Shown piece by piece: positions 1 to 8,590 of a stretch of DNA of 64,000 bases. Under the pieces are notes generated by a model that was given only the letters and a program-made list of their open reading frames with translations, searched no databases and was not told where the DNA came from. Origin of the DNA: HK1 sp965215295. Its GTDB lineage: Bacteria > Pseudomonadota > Gammaproteobacteria > HK1. Made by a program: the position numbers and the translations under genes. Position 1 is the stretch's first letter, and each line of letters begins with the position of its first letter. Location of the stretch: the NCBI GenBank assembly GCA_965215295.1, contig OZ244045.1, forward strand, positions 3,658,001 to 3,722,000, given 5' to 3'.

Positions 1-61
1 GAGAAGATGGTGGACATCGAATCTCCTTGGATGCTGGCTGGCATGAGCTCGGGGGAGCACG

Positions 62-540
62 TATCGGCGTGCGCCCGCATGGACCGGGGGCCGGGACGGG
101 TCCGGATGCGTCGGCGAGGGGGCGCTTCAGGCGTCCCCGTCCACCGAGCGGAGCGCATCATATCCGAGCCGCGCGGAGCTGGAGCACCGGCGTGGACCCG
201 GCGGCGACCGGATGCTCGCGGCATCGACATACGCCCGCACGGACCGGGGCGCGGGTGCGCAGGCGGCTGCGGGTGGCGGGGGATCGGTGTGCGCCCGCAT
301 GGACCGGGGGCGCGGGTGCGCAGGCGGTTGCGGGTGGTGCGGCATCGACGTGCGCCCGCACGGACCGGGGCGCCGGGACGGGTCCGGATGCGCCGGCAAG
401 GGGGCGCTTCAGGCGTCCCCGTCCACCGAGCGGAGCGCATCATATCCGAGCCGCGCCGAGCCGGGTCCGGACGCGCCGGCAAGGGGGTGCTTCAGGCGTC
501 CCCGTCCACCGAGCGGAGCGCATCATATCCGAGCCGTGCC
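62..540. repeat. GC-rich direct repeats upstream of mmsA
   Basis: Two repeat families interleave here. One unit of about 75 bp occurs three times (about 95-174, 376-456 and 463-540), each with the block GCTTCAGGCGTCCCCGTCC followed by GAGCGGAGCGCATCATATCC. A second unit with the core GTGCGCCCGCACGGACCGGG, or a close variant, recurs near 70, 230, 290 and 350. Overlapping open frames on both strands are of repeat composition only and show no protein family, so I regard the stretch as non-coding. Positions 1-61 show nothing recognisable. Confidence 0.7.
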
Positions 541-613
541 CGGGCCGGAGCACCAGCGCGGAATCGCCGCACCGCGCGGGTCCGGGCGATTTCGTGGTGG
601 TATCCTCACCGGC

Positions 614-628
614 CCGGGCAATGCCCGG
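614..628. promoter_or_regulatory. Short palindrome before mmsA
   Basis: CCGGGCA-A-TGCCCGG is a perfect inverted repeat with a 7-bp arm and a single central base, about 35 bp before the mmsA start. It could be an operator or part of a 5' leader; nothing else in the sequence decides between these. Confidence 0.25.
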
Positions 629-661
629 TTTCCATCCGGGCCGACACTTTCGGAGAAGACC

Positions 662-2185
662 ATGGCCGGCGGCGAAACGAACGTATCCACCCTTCATCAC
701 TTCATCGGCGGCGAGCGTGTCGCCGGCGGGAGCAACCGCTTCGGTGACGTCTACGACCCGGCGAACGGGAAGGTCCGGGCACGGGTGCCGTTCGCCACCG
801 CGGGCGAGGTCGACGGGGCGGTCCGGGCGGCCAGGACCGCCTTTCCGGAATGGGCGGCGACCCCCCCTTCGCAGCGCGCGCGCATCCTGTTCCGCTACCG
901 CGACCTCGTCGAAGCGCATCGCGACGAGCTCGCGCGCATCTGTTCGTCCGAGCACGGCAAGACCCTCGACGACGCCCGCGGCTCGGTCACCCGCGGCCTC
1001 GAGGTCGTCGAGTTCGCATGCGGGATCCCCCAGCTCCTCAAGGGCGAGTTCAACGAGAACGTCGCGGGCCGGGTAGACAGCTTCAACGTGCGCCAGCCGC
1101 TGGGCGTGTGCGTCGGCATCACTCCGTTCAACTTTCCGGCCATGGTGCCGATGTGGATGTACCCGATCGCGATCGCATGCGGGAACACCTTCGTGCTGAA
1201 GCCGTCGGAGAAGGATCCGTCCTGCGGCCTGCGGCTCGCCGAGCTCGCGATCGAGGCCGGCGTGCCGCCGGGCGTGCTGAACGTGGTCAACGGCGACAAG
1301 GAGGCGGTCGATGCGCTACTCACCCATGAGGACGTCGCCGCGGTGAGCTTCGTGGGCTCGACCCCGATCGCGGAGTACGTGCACCGGACCGCGACCGCCG
1401 CGGGCAAGCGGGTACAGGCGCTGGGCGGTGCGAAGAACCACCTCGTGGTCATGCCCGACGCGGACATGGACCAGGTGACGGACGCCCTCGTCGGATCCGC
1501 CTACGGTTCGGCCGGAGAACGGTGCATGGCGGTCTCCGTGGCGGTCACCGTGGGCGACGAGACCGCCGACGACCTGATCGGGCGGCTCGCGCCGAGGGTC
1601 GAATCGCTGAAGATCGGCGCCTGGGACGCCGACGGGGTCGAGATGGGACCGCTCGTGACCCGCGAGCACCGCGACAAGGTCAGAGGCTACGTGGACACCG
1701 GGGTGGAGGAGGGCGCGACCCTCGTCGTCGACGGCCGTGACGCCACCGTGGAGGGCCACGAGGACGGCTTCTTCATCGGCGGCTGCATCTTCGACAACGT
1801 GACGCCGGAGATGCGGATCTACAAGGAGGAGATATTCGGACCGGTGCTGGGCGTGGTGCGCGCGAAGGACTACGAGGAGGCGGTCAGCCTCGTCAACGAG
1901 CACGAGCTCGGCAACGGGGCCGCCATCTTCACCCGCGACGGAGACGCCGCGCGCGACTTCGCCAACCGGGTGCGGATCGGGATGGTGGGCGTCAACGTGC
2001 CGATTCCGGTGCCGACCGCCTACCACAGCTTCGGAGGCTGGAAGCGTTCGCTGTTCGGCGACCACCACATGCACGGGCCGGAGGGCGTGCGCTTCTTCAC
2101 CAGGATGAAGACGGTGACTTCGCGGTGGCCGTCCGGTATCCGTGAAGGTGCGACGTTCAACTTCCAGCGCAGCACCGAGGCGTGA
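662..2185 (+). CDS. mmsA: Methylmalonate-semialdehyde dehydrogenase (CoA-acylating)
   Basis: A 507-residue aldehyde dehydrogenase. Family role: NAD- and CoA-dependent oxidation of (methyl)malonate semialdehyde to propionyl- or acetyl-CoA in valine and inositol catabolism, in the cytoplasm. Seen: the N-terminal FIGGERV and YDPANG signature, the GITPFNFPAMVPMWMYPIA stretch typical of MmsA, KPSEKDPS in the cofactor region, FVGSTP, and the catalytic Cys288 in GSAGERCMAVS. Length matches the family (about 500). The frame is open far upstream, but ATG 662 is chosen because GGAG at 652-655 is well spaced and the protein family begins there. The downstream acyl-CoA dehydrogenase fits branched-chain amino acid catabolism, although it is not in the same operon. 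Confidence 0.93.
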   Translation: MAGGETNVSTLHHFIGGERVAGGSNRFGDVYDPANGKVRARVPFATAGEVDGAVRAARTAFPEWAATPPSQRARILFRYRDLVEAHRDELARICSSEHGKTLDDARGSVTRGLEVVEFACGIPQLLKGEFNENVAGRVDSFNVRQPLGVCVGITPFNFPAMVPMWMYPIAIACGNTFVLKPSEKDPSCGLRLAELAIEAGVPPGVLNVVNGDKEAVDALLTHEDVAAVSFVGSTPIAEYVHRTATAAGKRVQALGGAKNHLVVMPDADMDQVTDALVGSAYGSAGERCMAVSVAVTVGDETADDLIGRLAPRVESLKIGAWDADGVEMGPLVTREHRDKVRGYVDTGVEEGATLVVDGRDATVEGHEDGFFIGGCIFDNVTPEMRIYKEEIFGPVLGVVRAKDYEEAVSLVNEHELGNGAAIFTRDGDAARDFANRVRIGMVGVNVPIPVPTAYHSFGGWKRSLFGDHHMHGPEGVRFFTRMKTVTSRWPSGIREGATFNFQRSTEA

Positions 2186-2345
2186 CTCGGCGCCCGGCCT
2201 CCGGCGGGCCCGCGTCCGGGCGTTGCCGCGGACGCAGGCTTGCGGGGAGTCCGGGTCCGCCACCGTCGGGTCGAGCGGGAAACGGCTTCGGAGGAGACCG
2301 GCGAGGGGTGGGGAACGAACGTCCCCGCCGCTCGGCGTCGATTCC

Positions 2346-4442
2346 GTGCCGCCGTCGCTCGCGATGCTCGCCGGTGGGTTGCTGGCGGTCGCGGCAGCCC
2401 CGCCGGATGCGCTCGCGGAGCAGGAGCTGGCCGGACAGTCGACGGCCCCGCCCTTCGAGCTGATCGCCCCGGGACGAACCCTCACCGTCATCGTCCCGAG
2501 CCGGGAGGCGGAGGCCCGCCACACCGGCAACGGCGCTCCCCCCGACTCGTCGCGGTTCCACCGCGATCTGGTCCGCCGCTTCGCCGAGCGGCACTTTCTC
2601 GACATCGACTGGGTACGGGTGGAGCGCTGGGATGCGCTCGTTCCCGCCCTGGCCGCGGGCCGGGGCGACCTCGTCGCCGCCGGCATCACCGTGACCGAAC
2701 AGCGCAAGGCGAAGGTCGCCTTCACCGTTCCCGTCCATCGCACCCGCGAGCACGTCGTGGTGCGCAAGGGCGACCGCATCGAATCGCTCGAGGATCTCGC
2801 GGGGCGCGAGCTCACGATCCGGGAGCGGTCGTCGTTCTGGCACGCGGTGCAGCGCGCACGCCTCGCCCGCCCGGACATCGAGGTCCGTCTCGTACCCGAG
2901 AACACGCCGCCGGAGCGCCTGTTGGCCGGCGTGGCCGAAGGCCGGCTGGACATGGCGGCGGTCAACGTGGAGGACATCGCGCGGTTCGAGTCCGACTGGC
3001 CCGCGCTGCGTGCCGTCTCCCGGCCGTTCATGAGCGATGCGGTCGCGTGGGCGGTCGATGCGCACGCTCCGCGCCTGCTCGACGAGCTCGATCGGTTCCT
3101 CTCGATAGAGCAGATCACGAGGCTGGCGCATGGCGAGCGGCACGGCGACCTGCCCGAGATGCGGCGCCGCGGGGTGCTGCGCGTCGTCACTCGAACCGGT
3201 GCGGCGACCTTCTTCCTGTGGCGCGGCGAGCAGGTGGGATTCGAATACGAGCTGCTCCGCGAGTTCGCGAAGCGCCAGGGCCTGCACGTCGAGGTGGTGG
3301 TCGCGCCGCCGCACGTGTCGCTGCTGGAGATGCTGGAGCGGGGCCACGGCGACGTCGCCGCGGCGGCGCTGCCGGTCGATGCGCCGTCGCGCTTCCCAGG
3401 CGTGGTGATGACGCGCCCGTTCAACTACGTCAACGACTCTCTGGTGGCGCGCCACGACGATGATTCGATCCTCGGGTTCGAGGACCTCGCGGGGCGTGCG
3501 GTGACCGTGCGCCGCGGCAGCGCGCACTGGCACATGCTGGAATGGCTCCGGGAGGCCGGGCTGAAGATCGACATCGTTCCCGCGCCGGAGGACATGGAGG
3601 CGGAGGCGTTGATCGCGGCGGTCGGGGAAGGACGCATCGACCTGACCGTGGCCGCGAGCCACGTGCTCGACCTCGAGCTCGGCTACCGGACCGACGTCCG
3701 CAAGGCGTTCACCCTGCGCGGCCCGGTCGCCCTCGGCTGGGGAGTGCGCCGGGAGAATCCGGAGCTGCTCGCCGCGCTCGACGAGTACCTCGACGAGGAA
3801 TACCGCGGCCTGTTCTTCAACGTCGTCTACCAGAAGTACTTCGAGAACCCGATCCGGATGCGGCGCCTGCGCGAAGGCCGTGTCGATCACGAGCGCGCCG
3901 GCGGGCTTTCGCCCTGGGACGGACTCGTGAAGCGTGAAGCGGCGGCGCACGGGTTCGATTGGCCGCTCATCGTCGCGCAGATGTACCAGGAGAGCCGGTT
4001 CGATCCACGAGCCAAGTCTCCCGCCGGCGCGATCGGGTTGATGCAGTTGCTGCCGCGTACGGCGCGGGAGTTCGGAGTCGGGGATCCGCGCGATCCGGAG
4101 CAGTCGATACGAGCCGGTGTCGCCTATCTCGCGTGGCTGCACTCCCGCTTCGAATCCGAGCTCGCGGTCAAGGACCGGCTCTGGTTTGCGCTCGCCGCGT
4201 ACAACGCCGGATTCGGACACGTGAGCGATGCGCGAAAGCTCGCGGGCGGCGAGCTCGGCCTCGACCCCGACCGCTGGTTCGACAACGTCGAGGAGGCGAT
4301 GCGGCTGCTGTCGAAGCGCGCGTACCATCGCAAGACCCGGCACGGGTACGTGCGCGGGCACGAAGTCGTGAAGTACGTGCGCGAGATCCGCGAGCGGTAC
4401 CGGTCCTACCTGCAGGCCACCGGTGTCCGGGAGCAGTCCTGA
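2346..4442 (+). CDS. MltF-like lytic transglycosylase with two solute-binding domains
   Basis: A 698-residue envelope protein. From GTG 2346 (ATG 2364 is also in frame) it starts with a short hydrophobic signal (SLAMLAGGLLAVAAAPPDALA). Two tandem bacterial extracellular solute-binding family 3 domains follow: one starting near RTLTVIVPSRE, the other at RRGVLRVVTRTGAATFFLW. The C-terminal lytic transglycosylase (SLT) domain has catalytic Glu549 in MYQESRFDPRAKSPAGA, then GLMQLLPRTA and the AYNAG motif. MltF usually carries one solute-binding domain, so the duplication is unusual. Family role: non-hydrolytic cleavage of the murein glycan with formation of anhydro ends, in the periplasm or outer membrane. 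No lipobox was seen. The start is uncertain because the frame is open back into mmsA; the 160 bp between genes hold no obvious promoter. Confidence 0.85.
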   Translation: MPPSLAMLAGGLLAVAAAPPDALAEQELAGQSTAPPFELIAPGRTLTVIVPSREAEARHTGNGAPPDSSRFHRDLVRRFAERHFLDIDWVRVERWDALVPALAAGRGDLVAAGITVTEQRKAKVAFTVPVHRTREHVVVRKGDRIESLEDLAGRELTIRERSSFWHAVQRARLARPDIEVRLVPENTPPERLLAGVAEGRLDMAAVNVEDIARFESDWPALRAVSRPFMSDAVAWAVDAHAPRLLDELDRFLSIEQITRLAHGERHGDLPEMRRRGVLRVVTRTGAATFFLWRGEQVGFEYELLREFAKRQGLHVEVVVAPPHVSLLEMLERGHGDVAAAALPVDAPSRFPGVVMTRPFNYVNDSLVARHDDDSILGFEDLAGRAVTVRRGSAHWHMLEWLREAGLKIDIVPAPEDMEAEALIAAVGEGRIDLTVAASHVLDLELGYRTDVRKAFTLRGPVALGWGVRRENPELLAALDEYLDEEYRGLFFNVVYQKYFENPIRMRRLREGRVDHERAGGLSPWDGLVKREAAAHGFDWPLIVAQMYQESRFDPRAKSPAGAIGLMQLLPRTAREFGVGDPRDPEQSIRAGVAYLAWLHSRFESELAVKDRLWFALAAYNAGFGHVSDARKLAGGELGLDPDRWFDNVEEAMRLLSKRAYHRKTRHGYVRGHEVVKYVREIRERYRSYLQATGVREQS

Positions 4443-4444
4443 CG

Positions 4445-4554
4445 GGAGCGCGCCGCTTCGGATGCCGTCCGGCGGTTCCGGTTCCCGGTCACGGAAGGGC
4501 TGGTGTTCCGGAAGACCGGAGCGCGCCGCTTCGGATGCCGCCCGGCGATTCCGG
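4445..4554. repeat. Pair of 37-bp direct repeats
   Basis: GGAGCGCGCCGCTTCGGATG begins two nearly identical 37-bp copies (4445-4481 and 4518-4554) that differ at two positions. They lie between the converging transglycosylase and acyl-CoA dehydrogenase genes. The gap holds no gene and no clear hairpin terminator. Confidence 0.7.
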
Positions 4555-4582
4555 TCCGGTCCTCGTGCGTCGCCGGAGGGTG

Positions 4583-5734
4583 TCAGTACGAGCGCGGCAG
4601 CCCGAGCACGTGCTCGGCGATGTAGCTCAGCACCATGTTGTTCGAGATCGGGGCGATGCGGTAGAGCCTGGTCTCGCGAAACTTGCGCTCGACGTCGTAC
4701 TCCTCGGCGAAGGCGAACCCGCCGTGGGTCTGCATGCACGTGTCCGCCGCCCGCCACGACGCCTCCGACCCGAGCAGCTTCGCCATGTTCGCCTCCGCCC
4801 CGCACGGCTCGCCCGATTCGAACAGTTCCGCCGCGTGCCGGCACATCAGCGCCGCCGCCTCGGTCGCGGCATGGGCTTCGGCGATCGGGAACTGGATCCC
4901 CTGGTTCCGGCCGATCGGGCGCCCGAAGACGTGGCGCTGCGTCGCGTAGCGGCTCGCCCGTTCGATGAACCACCGGGCGTCGCCGATGCACTCCGACGCG
5001 ATCAGCACCCGCTCGGCGTTCATCCCGTCGAGGATGTAGCGAAAGCCCTTTCCTTCCTCCCCGATCAGGCTGTCGGCGGGGATCTCGAGGTCGTCGAAGA
5101 AGACCTCCGTCGTCGAGTGGTTGATCATGGTGCGGATGGGCCGGATATCGAGGCCCTTGCCCTTCGCTTCGCGCATGTCGACGAGAAAGACCGAGAGCCC
5201 CCCGGTCCGCTTCTCCACCTCGTCCGCGGGGGTGGTCCGCGCCAGCAGGAGCATCAGGTCGGAGTGTTCGGCGCGCGACGTCCACACCTTCTGCCCGTTG
5301 ACCACGTAGTGCGAGTCGCCCTTCCTCACCGCGGTGGTGCGCAGCGCCAGGGTATTGCTGCCGCTCGTCGGCTCGGTGACCCCGAACGCCTGGAGCCGCA
5401 GCTCGCCGGACGCGATCCCGGGCAGGTAGCGCTGCTTCTGCTCCGCGCTGCCGTGGCGGAGCACCGTGCCCATCGTGTACATCTGGGCGTGACAGGCGGC
5501 CCCGTTGCAGCCGGCGCGATGGATCTCCTCGAGCACCGCCGCGGCGGCGGAGACGGGCAGCCCGCTGCCGCCGTACTCCTCGGGCACGAGGATGGAGAGG
5601 TAGCCCGCCTCGGTCAGCGCCTGCACGAACTCGGTCGGGTAGATCCGTTCGCGGTCCAGCGCCCGCCAGTACTCGCCGGGGAAGCGCTCGCAGAGCTTCG
5701 CCACCGCGTCGCGGATCTCGGGCCAGTCCCTCAT
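4583..5734 (-). CDS. Acyl-CoA dehydrogenase
   Basis: A 383-residue flavoprotein, the full length of the family. Family role: FAD-dependent alpha,beta-dehydrogenation of an acyl-CoA, passing electrons to ETF. Seen: FGVTEPTSGSNT (flavin and substrate region), the middle-domain YVVNGQKVWTSRAE, the C-terminal RYATQRHVFGRPIGRNQGIQF, and the QTHGGFAFAEEYDVERKFRETR signature ending in LYRIAPISNNMV. The frame extends further upstream, but the family begins at MRDWPEIRD, so ATG 5734 is chosen. The exact chain-length specificity cannot be read. Proximity to mmsA suggests a branched-chain substrate, which is inference. Confidence 0.9.
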   Translation of the reverse strand: MRDWPEIRDAVAKLCERFPGEYWRALDRERIYPTEFVQALTEAGYLSILVPEEYGGSGLPVSAAAAVLEEIHRAGCNGAACHAQMYTMGTVLRHGSAEQKQRYLPGIASGELRLQAFGVTEPTSGSNTLALRTTAVRKGDSHYVVNGQKVWTSRAEHSDLMLLLARTTPADEVEKRTGGLSVFLVDMREAKGKGLDIRPIRTMINHSTTEVFFDDLEIPADSLIGEEGKGFRYILDGMNAERVLIASECIGDARWFIERASRYATQRHVFGRPIGRNQGIQFPIAEAHAATEAAALMCRHAAELFESGEPCGAEANMAKLLGSEASWRAADTCMQTHGGFAFAEEYDVERKFRETRLYRIAPISNNMVLSYIAEHVLGLPRSY

Positions 5735-5864
5735 GGCGCGTCTCGTCGCCCCCCGCGCGGCGGCTCCGCCGGACCGGGCCATTCGCGGCCCGACCCGCCC
5801 GGGCGTGTGCCGGGAAGTCGCACGCGGGGACTGCGCGCCGCGCCGTGAACCCGGGAGCGGCCTT

Positions 5865-5993
5865 TCACCGCCCGCCTCCCCGCTCCGGGCGCAGCCATGC
5901 CGCGGTGCCGTCCCGGACGACGTCGGCGACCAGTCCGACCTCGTCAACCGGTCCGATCTCCCGCACCAAGTAGTTGTGCATCGCTTCCTCCAT
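5865..5993 (-). CDS. Small hypothetical protein, 42 residues
   Basis: A short open frame upstream of the acyl-CoA dehydrogenase gene and in the same direction. It encodes MEEAMHNYLVREIGPVDEVG, then LVADVVRDGTAAWLRPERGG. The composition looks more protein-like than the surrounding frames, but I recognise no family and see no clear ribosome binding site. It could be a remnant of a longer gene. Confidence 0.25.
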   Translation of the reverse strand: MEEAMHNYLVREIGPVDEVGLVADVVRDGTAAWLRPERGGGR

Positions 5994-6294
5994 GCCCTTG
6001 GATCATCTCACAGGCCCCGGACCGGCGACTTCCCGCCTCGCCCCCTCCGACTCGGCGATCCGCGCAGGAGGAGGCGGCCGCTTCGGTGCTTCGGTGGGCG
6101 TGGACATTCGGCTCGGCGGCCCGCGCAGGAGGAGGCCCGGCTGCCGGGGAGTGCGACGGACTCGATACGAAACCCTCTGCGAAATCCCGACGTTCCCGGC
6201 ACGATCTCCTACAAGTAGTCGGGGTGATTTCCTACGTTCGGAGGGCGGATCTTCGCTTTCGCCCCCATGCGCGGGGCCGATACCGTGCCTCCCC
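5994..6294. other. Intergenic region before Rpn gene, no gene seen
   Basis: About 300 bp between the small minus-strand frame and the Rpn gene. It must carry the Rpn promoter. No consensus promoter, tRNA or terminator hairpin stands out. Two copies of a CGCGCAGGAGGAGGC-like segment lie near 6063 and 6122. Confidence 0.4.
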
Positions 6295-7644
6295 ATGGAG
6301 ATCGATGCCGCCTGGAAACGCCTGTTCGCGTTGCCCGCGATGGTCGAGCACCTGCTGCGCGCCGTCGCCCCGGAACTCGCCCGCCAGCTGGACTTCACCG
6401 CCATGGAGCAGCTCGCCGCCAACTGGACCCGCCCGACGGACGGCGCCGACCCGGGCACCGGTACTCGCCCGACGGACGGCGCTGACCCGCGCCCCGGCAC
6501 TCGCCCGACGGACGGCGCTGACCCGCACCCCGGCACTCGCCCGACGGACAGCGCTGACCCGCGCCCCGGCACTCGCCCGACGGACGGCGCTGACCCGCAC
6601 ACCGGCACTCGCCCGGCGGGTAGCGCCGGCCCGCGCACCGGCGCCCAGCGCTACGCCGACGCGGTCTGGCGCATCCGCTACGCTGGCGCCGATGCACGCA
6701 CGCTTGTGCTGCTGCTCGAGTTCCAGTCCACGGTGGACCCCGACATGGCGGCACGCACGCTCATCTACACCGGCCTGCTGCGCGAGCATCTGCGCCGCCA
6801 AGGCAAGTTCGACCCCGACGGCGGGTTGCGCACCCTGGCCGTGGTGGTCTACTCCGGCCCGAAACCGTGGTCGGCGGCGGACGCCGCCGACGCCGTGCCG
6901 CTCTCGCCCGACGGCACGCCACTGATGACGGTCGTCGCCCCCTACCGGTTGCTTGACTCGCGGCGGGCGGCGACTGACGATTCGGCCGAACGCAACCCGG
7001 CGCTGGCGGTGCTCGGCGTCGAGGGCACGACCTCCCCGGCGCAGGCGGCGGCGCGGATGCAGGCGATGGCGCTCTGGCTCCCGCAGGTGCTCACCGACCG
7101 GGACGTGCGGCGCGAATTCGGCGCCTCGGTGGTGGCGTGGCTGGCGGCGACGATGCCGCGGCTGTTTCCCTCCGCCGACGGCGAGGAGATCGAGAGCATC
7201 GGACTTGGGCTGTTCGAGGAGGACGAAATGACGACGCTGCACCTGAGGGTGAAGGAGTGGGAAGCCGAGTGGCTGCGCCAGGGCATCGCGCAAGGCATGG
7301 AACGCGGCATGGAGCAGGGAATGGAGCGCGGTCTGGCGCAGGGCGTGGAGCGCGGTCTGGCGCAGGGCATGGAGCGTGGTCTGGCGCAGGGCATGGAGCG
7401 TGGTCTGGCGCAGGGCGTGGAGCGCGGTCTGGCGCAAGGTATGGAACGCGGCATGGCGCAGGAACGGTCGCTGCTGTGTGAGCAGGCGGCGCGCAAGTTC
7501 GGCGCCGCGGTGGGCGAGGAGCTGGCACGCCGCCTGGAGTCGGCGTCGGATGCCGAGGCGCTTCGGGACATCGGCGTCCTGATCATCGACTGCGCCGACG
7601 GCGCGGAACTGCTCGCCCGCGTCCCCCCGCGCGGAGACGCTTGA
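6295..7644 (+). CDS. Rpn-family PD-(D/E)XK nuclease (recombination-promoting)
   Basis: A 449-residue protein resembling the Rpn/YhgA family, whose members are DNA endonucleases that promote RecA-independent recombination in E. coli. Seen: an N-terminal segment (MEIDAAWKRLFALPAMVEHL), six 12-residue repeats, then the nuclease core with YADAVWRIRY and LVLLLEFQST (Asp and Glu-x-Gln of the PD-(D/E)XK fold). A long helical tail follows, with Gly-Met-Glu-Arg-Gly octad repeats and a conserved C-terminal segment. The repeat insertion separates the N-terminal element from the core, which is unusual. ATG 6295 is chosen because it gives the usual N-terminus, although no strong ribosome binding site is visible. 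The gene stands alone. Confidence 0.8.
   Translation: MEIDAAWKRLFALPAMVEHLLRAVAPELARQLDFTAMEQLAANWTRPTDGADPGTGTRPTDGADPRPGTRPTDGADPHPGTRPTDSADPRPGTRPTDGADPHTGTRPAGSAGPRTGAQRYADAVWRIRYAGADARTLVLLLEFQSTVDPDMAARTLIYTGLLREHLRRQGKFDPDGGLRTLAVVVYSGPKPWSAADAADAVPLSPDGTPLMTVVAPYRLLDSRRAATDDSAERNPALAVLGVEGTTSPAQAAARMQAMALWLPQVLTDRDVRREFGASVVAWLAATMPRLFPSADGEEIESIGLGLFEEDEMTTLHLRVKEWEAEWLRQGIAQGMERGMEQGMERGLAQGVERGLAQGMERGLAQGMERGLAQGVERGLAQGMERGMAQERSLLCEQAARKFGAAVGEELARRLESASDAEALRDIGVLIIDCADGAELLARVPPRGDA
6427..6642 (+). repeat. Six 36-bp tandem repeats inside the Rpn gene
   Basis: Six in-frame copies of a 36-bp unit encode TRPTDGADPRPG variants (12 residues: Thr-Arg-Pro-Thr-Asp-Gly-Ala-Asp-Pro). 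The last copy is diverged. The units are nearly identical in DNA, so copy number could change by slippage without breaking the frame. They form a Pro/Asp-rich linker just before the nuclease core. Confidence 0.9.
7279..7458 (+). repeat. 24-bp tandem repeats, Rpn C-terminal tail
   Basis: Repeats encoding GMERGLAQ or GVERGLAQ octads, about seven copies. They give a helical Gly/Glu/Arg-rich array typical of the variable tail of Rpn-like proteins. DNA identity between copies is very high. Confidence 0.85.
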
Positions 7645-8282
7645 GGGTCCCGTCCCCGACCTTTACGACCTTCGGCCCCGGGCGGCGGCGCGCTCGGAGC
7701 CGCCGGGGAGGGTGGCACGCAGGGCGGCGGGTCTCCGCGGTTCGTCCCACTTCATCGTCAGGGCGACGTTGCGTTCGAGGCAATCGCGGGCGACCCCGAC
7801 GGCGGACGAGACCGGAGCCTGTTTCACGACCAACGACAAATTATTCGGCAGAACAACCGGATAACCCTTGTCCTGCAAAACCGGGCAGGTTGATTTGTCG
7901 CCGACAACCCACATGAACGAACTTGTTGACGCGGCATCGTCCGCTGAAGAAAATGAATCGCCCCGGCCGAGGCCGGAGTGCTTCCGGATGGCGAATTTCC
8001 GCAGCCATCGCCCGCAGCTACTGATAGGTGCGGCGCTGGCGCACCGCACCGCCGGATCGTCCGGCGCCCCCCTTCGCCGCCCTCGCGGTAGCGCTTGCGT
8101 CGGGCGTACGGGGCGTTGCGCGACACCGCGACCGCCTCCGGGGCCGCTTCCGGCCCGCGTCGATCCTCGGAGCCTCCTCCTGGCGGTCCCACCGGGCCGT
8201 ATTCCTCTTCCCCGTGCATGCAGTGCTCGCCGCCGACGGCGAACGGGTTCGCGCGCAGTGACGCACCTGCCCCGGAGTGGCG
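7645..8282. other. Remnant zone with a lower-GC patch, no intact gene
   Basis: No protein family is recognisable on either strand. Positions about 7815-7970 have distinctly lower GC than their surroundings, which suggests the decayed end of a mobile element. An open minus-strand frame (8049 to 7663) exists but has no recognisable motif and I do not call it a gene. Confidence 0.45.
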
Positions 8283-8363
8283 ACGAGGAACGCCCACGCC
8301 GAACGCTTCAACCGCGCGGTGCACGAGGAGTTCGTGGATTGCCACGAAGCCACGCTGTTCGCC
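8283..8363 (+). pseudogene. Fragment of an integrase-core (IS481/IS3-type) transposase
   Basis: The frame reads TRNAHAERFNRAVHEEFVDC followed by HEATLFA. This matches the NGxxERFNRTxxEEF motif near the catalytic Glu of rve-type transposases of IS481/IS3 elements. It is preceded by an in-frame stop at 8259 and followed by unrelated residues, so only about 27 codons survive. It is evidence of an old insertion beside the giant gene. Confidence 0.6.
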
Positions 8364-8521
8364 AGGGTGGTGTCCGTTCGGCGGGTCGGAGAAGGGGCTC
8401 CGGCCGCTCCGGAGACGTTCGATGAGCGATGGTTCGGGCACCCTGACTGACATGTCCGCCACCGCCCCGATCACGTCCGGGCCGGACACTCCGTACTGCG
8501 GCGCTGCGGCGCTTCGTTTCG

Positions 8522-8571
<50 letters not shown>

Positions 8572-8590
8572 CACCCACGCGCGGAGAGAG

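Noticed and set aside
27..1076. Overlapping open frames on the plus strand before and into mmsA
   Set aside because: Arg/Pro-rich composition from GC-rich repeats; mmsA occupies another frame with clear family motifs.
7663..8049. Minus-strand open frame of 128 codons
   Set aside because: No recognisable motif, crosses a change in base composition, and has no ribosome binding site.
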